A DNA stretch of 64,000 nucleotides from Devosia sediminis (GTDB lineage: Bacteria > Pseudomonadota > Alphaproteobacteria > Rhizobiales > Devosiaceae): the NCBI RefSeq assembly GCF_016411825.1, contig NZ_JAEKMH010000001.1, positions 248,001 through 312,000 on the forward strand, given 5' to 3'. How positions within the stretch are numbered: the first letter of the stretch is position 1; the number at the start of each line of letters is the position of its first letter. The translations under genes were made by a program, and so were the position numbers. The notes below the pieces were generated by a model. That model was not told the origin of the DNA. It worked only from the letters and a program-made list of their open reading frames with translations, and searched no databases. This document shows positions 8,599 to 16,899 of this stretch, piece after piece.

Positions 8599-10227
8599 CT
8601 AATCCACCACATAAGTCGGTAGCGTCACGCTCGTGCCCGCGTGAAAAATCTCGATGTCGTTGGCGCTCATGGTGCTGGCGGTGCCGATGGGCTCGTTGGT
8701 TCCCAAGTTGCGGGCATAGCGCGGGTGGGCTCCGGAGGCGACGAGCAGGCGTAGCCGGTGACCGGGTAGGAAAGTGTGTGCCGTGGCGTGCAGCGGGATG
8801 GTCAGGCGCCAGCGTCCATCGGCGTCGCGCGGCGTTTCCGGCGTGACGCGCACAAAGCCATCGCAGATGTTGCGCGACACGCCATCCGGGGCGACATCGT
8901 TGAGCCGCACGAAAAAATCGGCATGGGACAGGGTGGCGCCGGCCACCAGCGAGACCTGACACTGGCCGATGACGGTGAGCTCGCTGGTGAGTACGCGGCC
9001 GGTATAGGTCAGCACGTCGCCACGCGCTTCCAGTGATGCATTGTCGACCGCGCCGGCGCCGGTAAAGGCAAAGATGGCGCCACCCAGATTGGGCGTGGGG
9101 CTGGCGGGATCGTAGCGATAGGTGTCGCTGCCGCTTTCGCCGGACCCCGTATCGAATAGCGCGCCGCTGCCGCCCACATGCCAGGTCTGCGGCGCCGGCG
9201 GCCCGGGCGGGTAGGTGTCGAATTCGTGCCATTCATTGCGGCCTGAAATGTGGAGGCGCACCGGCCGGTTGCGCAGCCCGGAGCGATCGCCCATCAGCCA
9301 GGCGCGCATCCAGGCCAAGGTCTCGCGGAGGTTGTCGCGCTGCAACTCCTCGGCAACGTGGAACCACGTGCCGATGGTGAGATAGGGCCGGTGGCCGAGC
9401 TCGACGAGGCGCTGATAGTCGACGAGGAGCGGATCGAGCATGAAGTCGTACCAGCCTGAAATGAAATGCACCGGCGGGGTGTTGGTCGTGAGGCGGTGGC
9501 GGTGGTCCAGTTCGGTCCAGAAATCGTCATTGTCGATGGCGTTGTCGAACCAGTGACGCCAGAAGCCGATGGGATGGCCCACCGCCTTCCTGTCGGCATC
9601 GAGCAGCGGCAGCACGGCAGCGGCCTTTTCGGTACGCCTCTCGATATCGCCCGAGAACATGCGGGCGGCGGTCGAGAGCGGACGTCTGCGCAGGCCTTCG
9701 ATCACCTGGACCCAGCTCAGCCAGAGATTGAGGTGAAAGGCACCGGAAGGGAAGACAACCGGACGGAAATCGGCGGTGGTCACCTTGATGGCCAGCGCCG
9801 CCGTTTCGGGCAGGGCATCGCTGATCGCCCATTGCGCATAGCCCAGATAGGAGGGGCCGGTGAGGCCGATGCGGCCGTCGTACCAGGGCTGGGCTTTGAT
9901 CCAGTCGAGCGTGGCGAGGCCATCGGCGCGCTCATTGGCGAAGGGATCGAATTCGCCGTCGGAACGCTCGGTCCCGCGACAGGCCTGGATAACCACATGG
10001 AAGCCTCGCTCGGCATAGGCCTCGGCAATGCCGGCAAAGCCGCGCCGTCCATAGGGCAGCCGCATCAGGATGGTCGGGTGCAGCCCGATGCTGTCGGGAG
10101 CGTAGTGATCGGTCTTGAGGATGACGCCATCGGGCATGGGCACACCAATGCCGCGCTTGCGGCGCACGCCATTGAGGCGGGGCGGCAAATCCTCCACCCA
10201 AGCGAGGTATAGCGATGGCAGGCTCAT
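8599..10227 (-). CDS. CocE/NonD family hydrolase (X-Pro dipeptidyl-peptidase-like)
   Basis: A 542-residue alpha/beta hydrolase of the CocE/NonD type. The nucleophile motif GPSYLG places the catalytic serine near residue 126; ACRGTERSDGEF at about 82-93 is the family signature preceding it, and HFISGWYDFML carries the expected aspartate. The C-terminal third is the jelly-roll domain (FLPGHRLRLLVASGAHPRYARN). Family members cleave esters or peptides after proline; the real substrate is unknown. It ends five bases from the adenine deaminase on the same strand, so both are probably one operon read towards the left. Confidence 0.88.
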   Translation of the reverse strand: MSLPSLYLAWVEDLPPRLNGVRRKRGIGVPMPDGVILKTDHYAPDSIGLHPTILMRLPYGRRGFAGIAEAYAERGFHVVIQACRGTERSDGEFDPFANERADGLATLDWIKAQPWYDGRIGLTGPSYLGYAQWAISDALPETAALAIKVTTADFRPVVFPSGAFHLNLWLSWVQVIEGLRRRPLSTAARMFSGDIERRTEKAAAVLPLLDADRKAVGHPIGFWRHWFDNAIDNDDFWTELDHRHRLTTNTPPVHFISGWYDFMLDPLLVDYQRLVELGHRPYLTIGTWFHVAEELQRDNLRETLAWMRAWLMGDRSGLRNRPVRLHISGRNEWHEFDTYPPGPPAPQTWHVGGSGALFDTGSGESGSDTYRYDPASPTPNLGGAIFAFTGAGAVDNASLEARGDVLTYTGRVLTSELTVIGQCQVSLVAGATLSHADFFVRLNDVAPDGVSRNICDGFVRVTPETPRDADGRWRLTIPLHATAHTFLPGHRLRLLVASGAHPRYARNLGTNEPIGTASTMSANDIEIFHAGTSVTLPTYVVD

Positions 10228-10231
10228 CGGA

Positions 10232-11965
10232 TCACCCCACGAAATCGAAGGCGTCGACGTCGAACAGGCCGCGGTCGGTCATCTTGAGATGTGGAATCAC
10301 CGGGAGGGCCAGGAAGGCCACCTGCAGGAAGGGCTCGGGCAGGACGCAGTCGAGCGCCCGGGCGGCGTCGCGCAGGTGATGGAGGTCTCCGGCAACCTCC
10401 TCGAAGCTTTTCGGGCTCATGAGGCCGGCAATGGGCAGGGCGAGTTCGGCCGTAACCTTGCCGCCATCGGCCACGGCGAAGCCGCCGCCCAGTTCGATCA
10501 GCCGATTGACGGCTGCGGCCATGTCGGCGTCATTGGCACCCACGACGGTGATGTTGTGGCTGTCATGGCCGACCGAGGAGGCGATGGCACCGCGCTTGAG
10601 ACCGAAGCCGGTGACGAAGGCGCGGCCGATATTGCCGTTCTTGCCGTGACGCTCGATGACCGCGACTTTGATCACGTCGGCGGCAAGGTCGGGTTGCAGG
10701 CCCTGGTCAGTGGTGGCGAGGCTCGCCTCCTCGCGGAAGGTGAGGATGAGGCCCGGCCTGACGCCGATGACCGGCACACGGTTCTGGCCCGGTTTGGGCT
10801 CGGTGATGAAGGCGTCCGCCGTGACGGGCTTTGCTTTCATCGAGGTGAGTCCAACGAGCGCTACGGCGCCACGCTTTTCGAAAAGATCAGGTGTCACGAG
10901 GCGCCCGGCGGCGATGACGTCGGAAACGCGGCACTCTTCGAGACTATCGAGAATGGCAATGTCGGCGCGCCAGCCGGGACCGATGAGGCCGCGGTCGCGG
11001 AGGCCGAAAATGCGGGCGGCCGAGTGGCTGGCGGCGCGATAAACGTGGTGCAGCGGTCGGCCCATGGCAATGAGCCGGCGAATGGAAGAATCGAGATGTC
11101 CTTCTTCCTCGATATCGAGCGGATTGCGATCGTCGGTGCAAAGGGCGACGAAGCTCGATGTGTTTTCGTCGAGGACTTCGGCCAGGGCCTCGAGATCCTT
11201 GGATACCGAGCCTTCGCGGATGAGGATGGCCATGCCCTTGGCGAGCTTTTCGCGGGCCTCGGCGGCCGATGTGGCCTCGTGGTCGGTGCGGATGCCTGCT
11301 GCCAGGTAGCCATTGAGCGCCATGTCACCCAGCAGCGGCGCATGGCCATCGATGTGCCCCTCCTGGAAGGCTACAAGCTTGGCGACAATGCCTGGATCGG
11401 CGTTGAGCACGCCCGGAAAGTTCATCATTTCCGCGAGGCCCACGACCTTGGGGTGGCTGCGGAAGGGCAGCAGGTCCTCGATTTCGAGCCGCGCGCCCGA
11501 GGTTTCAAACGGCGTTGCCGGCACGCAGGAGGACAGGTTGACCCTGATATCCATGATGGTGCGTTCGGCGCTGTCGAGAAAGTATTTGAGGCCCTCGGCG
11601 CCCAGCACATTGGCGATTTCGTGGGGGTCGCAAAGCACCGTGGTGACGCCATAGGGCAGCACGCAGCGGTCGAATTCGAGCGGAGTGACCAGCGAGGATT
11701 CGATATGCAGATGCGTATCGATGAAGCCCGGAACGGCGAAGCGGCCGGTGCCATCGACGACATGCTGGCCGTCATACCGGCTATGCGTTCCCACGATGCG
11801 ATCGCCGACAATGGCGATGTCGGTGATGGTGACAGCGCCCGTGATGACATCGAGCAGGCCGATATTCTTGATGACGAGGTCAGCCGGTTCCTTGCCCTGT
11901 CCAGCCATGATCATGCGGGTGAGCAAGGCGGGGCTGGTCATGGTCTTGGTCTCTAAACTGTTCAT
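10232..11965 (-). CDS. ade: Adenine deaminase
   Basis: A 577-residue amidohydrolase that deaminates adenine to hypoxanthine. Seen directly: GFIDTHLHIESSLVTP (metal-binding HxH), CDPHEIANVLG, and the C-terminal SVGHDSHNITVVGAND segment that distinguishes adenine deaminases of this family. The first ATG at 11965 is used; an ATG 24 bases further in (MTSPALL) is an alternative. It lies upstream of the CocE-type hydrolase on the minus strand and adds to the purine-breakdown character of the region. Confidence 0.93.
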   Translation of the reverse strand: MNSLETKTMTSPALLTRMIMAGQGKEPADLVIKNIGLLDVITGAVTITDIAIVGDRIVGTHSRYDGQHVVDGTGRFAVPGFIDTHLHIESSLVTPLEFDRCVLPYGVTTVLCDPHEIANVLGAEGLKYFLDSAERTIMDIRVNLSSCVPATPFETSGARLEIEDLLPFRSHPKVVGLAEMMNFPGVLNADPGIVAKLVAFQEGHIDGHAPLLGDMALNGYLAAGIRTDHEATSAAEAREKLAKGMAILIREGSVSKDLEALAEVLDENTSSFVALCTDDRNPLDIEEEGHLDSSIRRLIAMGRPLHHVYRAASHSAARIFGLRDRGLIGPGWRADIAILDSLEECRVSDVIAAGRLVTPDLFEKRGAVALVGLTSMKAKPVTADAFITEPKPGQNRVPVIGVRPGLILTFREEASLATTDQGLQPDLAADVIKVAVIERHGKNGNIGRAFVTGFGLKRGAIASSVGHDSHNITVVGANDADMAAAVNRLIELGGGFAVADGGKVTAELALPIAGLMSPKSFEEVAGDLHHLRDAARALDCVLPEPFLQVAFLALPVIPHLKMTDRGLFDVDAFDFVG

Positions 11966-12076
11966 GCCGAAGGGTCGGTCCGGGCGCTCGTCGCGTCAAG
12001 CCCCCGTGGGCGCAGCCAAGGAACTCGCGTGGTGCAACCGCCGTTGGTTGAGCACTGCAAAAACAAGGAGCGTCAC

Positions 12077-12235
12077 ATGGAAACCTATGACCCGAACAAG
12101 AACACGACCGAAGTGCGCCAGGCCAGCCCGCGCAAGATGAACCTGCGGGTGCTGGTGTTCTCGCTGGTGATCATCGTCCTGGTGTTTGCCGTGCTCTATT
12201 TCGTCTTCGGCATGATGGCGCCCGAACAGGCGTAA
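12077..12235 (+). CDS. Small single-pass membrane protein
   Basis: A 52-residue protein beginning METYDPNKN, with a polar N-terminus and one strongly hydrophobic helix (LRVLVFSLVIIVLVFAVLYFVF) near the C-terminus. AAGGAG at 12065-12070 sits six bases before the ATG at 12077, which decides this start over a frame that opens at 12029. No function is recognised. It is divergent from adenine deaminase and 110 bases upstream of the MgtC-like gene. Confidence 0.65.
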   Translation: METYDPNKNTTEVRQASPRKMNLRVLVFSLVIIVLVFAVLYFVFGMMAPEQA

Positions 12236-12345
12236 CCCTCCCGAGCCGGCGCGCCGGACTGCGTCAATCCGCCCCTCCCGGCGGGGAACTTGCCACTCCC
12301 GTTCGGTGTTGTCGCAAAAGCGTCACAACATCGAGCGGCACATCC

Positions 12346-12888
12346 ATGGACATCGGCAACGAGTTTGGCTGGGTAGACACTTACCTTCCCGCACATATCA
12401 TCGGTGTCAGGCTCGCCATCGCGGCGGCTCTGGGAGCGGTGATCGGCTTCGAGCGCGAAATGAATACGGCGGGCGCCGGGCTGCGCACGCATATCCTGAT
12501 TTCCGTCGCAGCAGCGCTTTTTACCATCCTGGCCTTCGAGATCTTCCACACCATCGAATTCGGCGCGCAGGGCCCGCAGGCCGATCCGATCCGTGCGGTC
12601 GAGGCGGTAACGGCCGGCATCGCCTTTTTGGGCGCCGGCGCGATCTTCCGCAGCGGCGCAGGCGTGCAGGGGCTCACGACTGGCGCGGGCATGTGGCTGG
12701 CGGGCGCGGTTGGCCTCGCCACGTCAATGGGCTTTTATCTCGTGGCGGTGGGCGTTGCGCTCCTCGCCGTCATCGTCATGGCGGCGCTGCGCTTCGTCGC
12801 ACATCATGTCATTCGCGGCAGCGAGGGGGAACTTGTCGACGGGGACGGGCCGCGGGGAGAAACAAACAGGCGTGCCGAAGAGCGCTGA
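12346..12888 (+). CDS. MgtC/SapB family membrane protein
   Basis: A 180-residue inner-membrane protein of the MgtC/SapB family. Four or five hydrophobic segments are visible, with the conserved GAVIGFERE near residue 30, LRTHILISVAAALF, and GIAFLGAGAIFRSG followed by GLTTGAGMWLAGAVGLA. Family members are linked to Mg2+ starvation or membrane homeostasis. The C-terminus is short and charged, with no additional ACT-like domain, as in the shorter family members. Confidence 0.9.
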   Translation: MDIGNEFGWVDTYLPAHIIGVRLAIAAALGAVIGFEREMNTAGAGLRTHILISVAAALFTILAFEIFHTIEFGAQGPQADPIRAVEAVTAGIAFLGAGAIFRSGAGVQGLTTGAGMWLAGAVGLATSMGFYLVAVGVALLAVIVMAALRFVAHHVIRGSEGELVDGDGPRGETNRRAEER

Positions 12889-13031
12889 GGGACATGCGCT
12901 GACGGCGATTTGCTTCTCCCCCCGTACGGGACACGACCGGGAGGTGTCGTGCCCGCGCCCGTGCGCCAGGCCTGATAGTCGGCCGGCGCTATAGGACCGG
13001 TGGTGGTGCAGACCACCGATCTTTTCCAAAA

Positions 13032-13095
13032 GGCGGAGAGCGATACTTGGGAATGCAGATGGGCCCGAGAACCCGCTGCAGCATCACTCTCCGCC
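13032..13095. ncRNA. Candidate structured RNA or long hairpin
   Basis: Perfect nine-base arms GGCGGAGAG (13032-13040) and CTCTCCGCC (13087-13095) enclose GAT/ATC pairing and a second stem, GCAG-a-TGGG against CCC-g-CTGC. The element lies between convergent genes (MgtC-like and receiver protein), in a 234-base stretch where I see no gene. It does not fit a tRNA: it is 64 bases long and lacks a T-arm. Strand and function are unknown. Confidence 0.3.
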
Positions 13096-13122
13096 ACGGC
13101 ATGTAACCTGTGGACGCAGGAG

Positions 13123-13569
13123 TCACATGCCAACCGCATCAAGGCGCTGATATCGCGCCCAGAAACTCACCATGGCGGCCGCCTCGTGCCTGTAGGCATC
13201 GAGATCGGCCTGCCGAAAGAACACCACCGAGGCGCCGGCTTCCTGCAGCGCCTCGCGTCCGGCCCGATCCATCGGCTGCGTCATGACGGCAAGGGGAATG
13301 CCCTTTTGCCGGAGCAGCGCCTGGTTGCGGATGACGAATTCGAGATTCGCGCCGCTATGGGCCTTGAGGTCGACGATAACCAGTCCCGGCCATTCACGAT
13401 TGGCATCGGCCAGCGTGGCCGTAAGGAACGCCTCGCCTGCCGTCGGCAGATTGAAATGGCGCACGTCCGGCGCACCATGAGCCAGCAGCATGCGGGTCAG
13501 GAGGTGCGCGGAATGGCCGTCATCATCAATCAACGCGATGAAGGGCTGGTCGCCGGATACTAAGTACAA
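13123..13569 (-). CDS. Single-domain response-regulator-like protein
   Basis: A 148-residue protein made of one receiver-like domain. The acidic pocket is ALIDDDGHS near residue 12 and the expected phospho-acceptor aspartate is in LVIVDLKAHSG; VMTQP supplies the conserved threonine. The usual lysine before the last helix is replaced (FFRQADL), so phosphorylation chemistry may be altered. The start is a TTG at 13569 with GGGGTGA just upstream; the next in-frame ATG would remove the first strand. No output domain or kinase lies next to it. Confidence 0.65.
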   Translation of the reverse strand: MYLVSGDQPFIALIDDDGHSAHLLTRMLLAHGAPDVRHFNLPTAGEAFLTATLADANREWPGLVIVDLKAHSGANLEFVIRNQALLRQKGIPLAVMTQPMDRAGREALQEAGASVVFFRQADLDAYRHEAAAMVSFWARYQRLDAVGM

Positions 13570-13851
13570 AAGTCACCCCATCCCTGTGACGCACAGGGGT
13601 TCGAACAGAACAAAACGCCATCGCTGTCCAAGACCTTCTGGCTCGGGCAGGGTGGTTTATACGATTTGTAGAACACGCCCGGCGGGGCCTGACCGCTCGG
13701 GAAACATGTCGCGTTCGTGACGGCGACGGGACGGCGTATGATTGATCCGCGGCAGCGCGGGGAGGCAAATTCGGGTAAAACCGACGTAACCTGCCTTGTG
13801 TTTTACATGTAAAGCGGCGCAGACTCCCCCCCAGAGCCCCGGGGGTATTGC
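13570..13851. other. Divergent intergenic region, 282 bases
   Basis: It separates the receiver gene (minus) from the TPR protein (plus) and should hold both promoters. I see no confident -35/-10 pair, RNA gene or repeat in it. Confidence 0.5.
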
Positions 13852-15600
13852 GTGGCGGATGCGGAAGCGGACAATGCGGAAGTAAAACAGGCGCTGGAGC
13901 GCCTGTTGGCATGGCCGGAGATCGCGCGTTCCCCGCAACTGGCCAATTTTCTCAGCTACATCGTCGAGCGTCGGCTGAGCGGCGACGCGCAATCGATCAA
14001 GGCCTATTCGATCGCTGTGGACGTCTTTGGCCGGGCGCCAGATTTCGACCCACAGGCCGATCCGATCGTGCGCGTACAGGCCCGGCGGCTGCGTGGCCTG
14101 CTCGAACAATACTATCTCGGACCTGGCGCTGGCGAGCCGCTGCGCATCCTCTTGCCCATCGGCCGCTATGTGCCCGAATTCGCCGCGGCGACGACCGAAC
14201 CGCCCGCGGTAACGAGCGAGGCAGTTCCACCGGGAGCAGCTTCGCCTCCACCGCGACCTCTGCCAAGGCCCCGCGGGCATGTCACGCTGTCGTGGTTTGT
14301 GCTTCTGGTCCTGACGCTGGGAGCCGTGGCCGCCACCTATTCGCTGACCACCTGGGGACCGCGGCGCGAGCAGCAGGTGGTGGCGGCAAGCGCGATGGAC
14401 AAGCCACGGCTGCGGATCGTGGACTTTCAGAACCTGACCGGAGAAACCCGGATCACGCCCTCGATTGCGGCGCTGACCGTGGAACTGGTGACCGACTTCG
14501 AGCCGCTGCTCATTGTCGACGTGGCCTTCGGTGCGCGGAGCGAGACGGCGCCGCCCGATGACTTCCTGCTCAGTGGGGTGGTGCGCAAAGAGGCGACCGC
14601 GGCGGGCGACTATTATTTCAATGCCATCCTGACCGACGCGGCCACCAATACGGTGGTGTGGAACTGGGCGGGCGTCCTTCCGGAGGATCGGATCGGCGAG
14701 CGGGCCGGCATCGACTTCGTGTCGCAGGAACTGATCCTGCGCCTCGGGGGACCACGCGGGCCACTGCATGACAGGGCGCGCGAAATGCTGGCGCGGAATG
14801 ACATTGCCGGCCAGGAGAATTTCTACGTCTGCGGCATGCTCTTTGTGATGTACCGCACCACCCCGACCGCCGGGACCAGCGCCCGCGCCAAGGCCTGTTT
14901 CGATGCCTTGGCGGCCAAGAATGGTGATGGCAGCGGCAATTCTCTGGCGGCCCAGGCCAGCCTCCTGGCGGAAACCGGCATCGGCAGCGCCTCCGACGAC
15001 GAGCAGGCGGAGCGGTTCGCAAAAGCGCAGGATATGCTCTCGGAGGCGCTGGCTCTGTCCCAGACCAGCAGCTTCATCTGGGAACAGCAAGCGCGACTAC
15101 ACGAGGCGCGGGGCAATCGCGACATGGCACTGGCTGCCTATGGAACGGCACTGCAGCTCAATGTCGCCAATATCGATGCGACGGCGGCCTATGCGCGGCA
15201 CCTGGCCCTGAACGGACGGCTGGACCTGGCGGTGCCGCTGGCCCGGCGCGCCATCAACTCGGTACCGCCGCTCGAAGTGCCGGACTGGTTCCAGTGCGTG
15301 CCGGCGCTGGCGGCCTTGCGGGCTGGAAATACGCTTCAGGCGCAAAATCTGGCGCTCGAATGCGGGCGGGTCGATACCGAGCTCGGGCCCGTTCTGAGCC
15401 TGCTCGCGTTTCACAATGGCAGGGATAGCGCGGGGATAGGGCAGGTGCTGCCGCGCATCCTCGATACGACATCGTTCCGCGCGCATGGGGTGATGAGCCG
15501 GCTGGACGACCGCATCAGCGACGAGCGCCTCCTGGCCGATATCAGGGAGACCCTGATTGAGGCAGCCGTCCCCCAATGGAACCTCGACAACCCCTATTGA
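13852..15600 (+). CDS. Membrane TPR protein with N-terminal regulatory-type domain
   Basis: A 582-residue protein in three parts. Residues 1-110 match a domain frequent in rhizobial regulators (SPQLANFLSYIVERRLSG, IKAYSIAVDVFGR, FDPQADPIVRVQARRLR). A single hydrophobic helix follows near residues 144-165 (LSWFVLLVLTLGAVAATY). The remainder is helical with TPR-like repeats in about 380-500, including YGTALQLNVANIDATAAYARHLA. The N-terminal domain is often fused to TPR or adenylate cyclase modules in relatives, so an envelope-linked regulatory role is plausible. Start is GTG at 13852. Confidence 0.75.
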   Translation: MADAEADNAEVKQALERLLAWPEIARSPQLANFLSYIVERRLSGDAQSIKAYSIAVDVFGRAPDFDPQADPIVRVQARRLRGLLEQYYLGPGAGEPLRILLPIGRYVPEFAAATTEPPAVTSEAVPPGAASPPPRPLPRPRGHVTLSWFVLLVLTLGAVAATYSLTTWGPRREQQVVAASAMDKPRLRIVDFQNLTGETRITPSIAALTVELVTDFEPLLIVDVAFGARSETAPPDDFLLSGVVRKEATAAGDYYFNAILTDAATNTVVWNWAGVLPEDRIGERAGIDFVSQELILRLGGPRGPLHDRAREMLARNDIAGQENFYVCGMLFVMYRTTPTAGTSARAKACFDALAAKNGDGSGNSLAAQASLLAETGIGSASDDEQAERFAKAQDMLSEALALSQTSSFIWEQQARLHEARGNRDMALAAYGTALQLNVANIDATAAYARHLALNGRLDLAVPLARRAINSVPPLEVPDWFQCVPALAALRAGNTLQAQNLALECGRVDTELGPVLSLLAFHNGRDSAGIGQVLPRILDTTSFRAHGVMSRLDDRISDERLLADIRETLIEAAVPQWNLDNPY

Positions 15601-15606
15601 CGCGCT

Positions 15607-16899
15607 TCAGGGCTGGAAGCGGGTGCGGCAGAGCTCCACAAAGCGGGCGCCGCGTTCCTCGAAATTCTTGAACTGGTTATAGGACGGAGCACCCGGCGAG
15701 AGGATGATGGTGTCGAATTTTTCGCGCACGTCGAGCAAGGCGTCCAGAGCGGCCTCGAGATGCGGAACCTCGAAAACGTCGATGCCGGGTGCGCGTTTTC
15801 GCGCGGCCGCTGCGAGCCGTTCGCCGGTAACGGGCAGGGTGGCGACGACGGTGACGCCACGCTGCGCCAGGAGACCCGCCAGTTCGGCATAGTCCTGTTC
15901 GCGCTCGTGTCCACCGGCGATGAGCGCGATGCGCCGTCCGGGATAGGCAGCGAGGGCCGCCTTGGTCGCTTCGGGCGTGGTCGAGATGGAATCGTTGACC
16001 ACGGTGACGCCGCCGAAGACATGCTCCTCGAGCCGATGCGGCAGGGGGCGGAAGGCCGCTATGCCCTGGACGATACCCTCGAGCGTGCCGCCGGTGCCGA
16101 GCGCGATCTGGGCGGCGAGCAGGGCATTGTCGAGATTGTGGGCGCCGCGCAGGCGCGAATGGGACACGGCATTCTCGATGACGCGGTTCTGCTCGGGCGT
16201 CAGGTCGGGCAAGAGCCGCCGATGATCTCGCACAGCCTTGGCCACCAGCGCATTGCCGCGCGCTGCAGCGCCGAGAGCCACGGCAAAATTGCCGTCGCGA
16301 TCCACGAGGTGCAGCTTGTCGGCATAGTAGCGCTCCACCGAGCCGTGCCAGTCGACATGCTCGGGATAGAGATTGGTCAGCGCCGCGACATCGGCCAGAA
16401 AATTCATGTCCGAGGTCTGGTAGCTCGAAAGCTCGAACACCACGATGGCGTGCTTGTCGCCGATTTCGAGCGGCGCGACGCCCACATTGCCCGCAAGACC
16501 CGCATCCAGGCCCGAGCGTGTCAGCATGAGGTGGACAAGGGTCGCAGTGGTGGACTTACCCTTGGTGCCCGTGATGGCGATGACGGTGCGGTCGTGCCGA
16601 TAGGCCGCGCCCCAGAGATTGAGATTGGAGGTGACCGGAATCCCAGCCTCGCGAGCCGCCTCGAAGACCGGCTTGTAGCGCGATACGCCCGGGCTCTTGA
16701 CTATAAGGCCGAACCGTTTCGCGGCAATGGCCGCCGGCAAGTCGCTAATGTCGATCTGCTCGGTGTCGGGAATGTCGGCCGTACCGCTGTCGACGGTGAC
16801 GAAGACCTTCAGATCGGGCTGTTGCGCCGCAAGGAAGGCGCGGGTGGAAAGGGCTTCGCGCCCGGCGCCATAGAGCAGGACCGGCGTATCAAACCGCAT
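15607..16899 (-). CDS. murD2: MurD-type Mur ligase (probable MurD2, L-Glu-adding)
   Basis: A 430-residue Mur ligase. ATP-binding ITGTKGKSTT is near residue 110, then the central-domain FELSSYQ and LTNLYPEHVDWHG segments, and the C-terminal ILSPGAPSYNQFKNFEERG, which matches MurD. Its gene overlaps the end of murL by 11 bases. In Xanthomonas a MurD variant paired with MurL adds L-Glu to UDP-MurNAc-L-Ala, and MurL then inverts the residue. By that precedent this is likely MurD2 and not the standard D-Glu-adding MurD, which would normally sit in the dcw cluster; that cluster is not in this window. Confidence 0.82.
   Translation of the reverse strand: MRFDTPVLLYGAGREALSTRAFLAAQQPDLKVFVTVDSGTADIPDTEQIDISDLPAAIAAKRFGLIVKSPGVSRYKPVFEAAREAGIPVTSNLNLWGAAYRHDRTVIAITGTKGKSTTATLVHLMLTRSGLDAGLAGNVGVAPLEIGDKHAIVVFELSSYQTSDMNFLADVAALTNLYPEHVDWHGSVERYYADKLHLVDRDGNFAVALGAAARGNALVAKAVRDHRRLLPDLTPEQNRVIENAVSHSRLRGAHNLDNALLAAQIALGTGGTLEGIVQGIAAFRPLPHRLEEHVFGGVTVVNDSISTTPEATKAALAAYPGRRIALIAGGHEREQDYAELAGLLAQRGVTVVATLPVTGERLAAAARKRAPGIDVFEVPHLEAALDALLDVREKFDTIILSPGAPSYNQFKNFEERGARFVELCRTRFQP

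Noticed and set aside
10115-11956. 613-residue plus-strand open frame
   Set aside because: It is antisense to adenine deaminase, which has all family motifs.
13032-13095. tRNA
   Set aside because: Has an acceptor-like stem but only 64 bases, with no D- or T-arm consensus.
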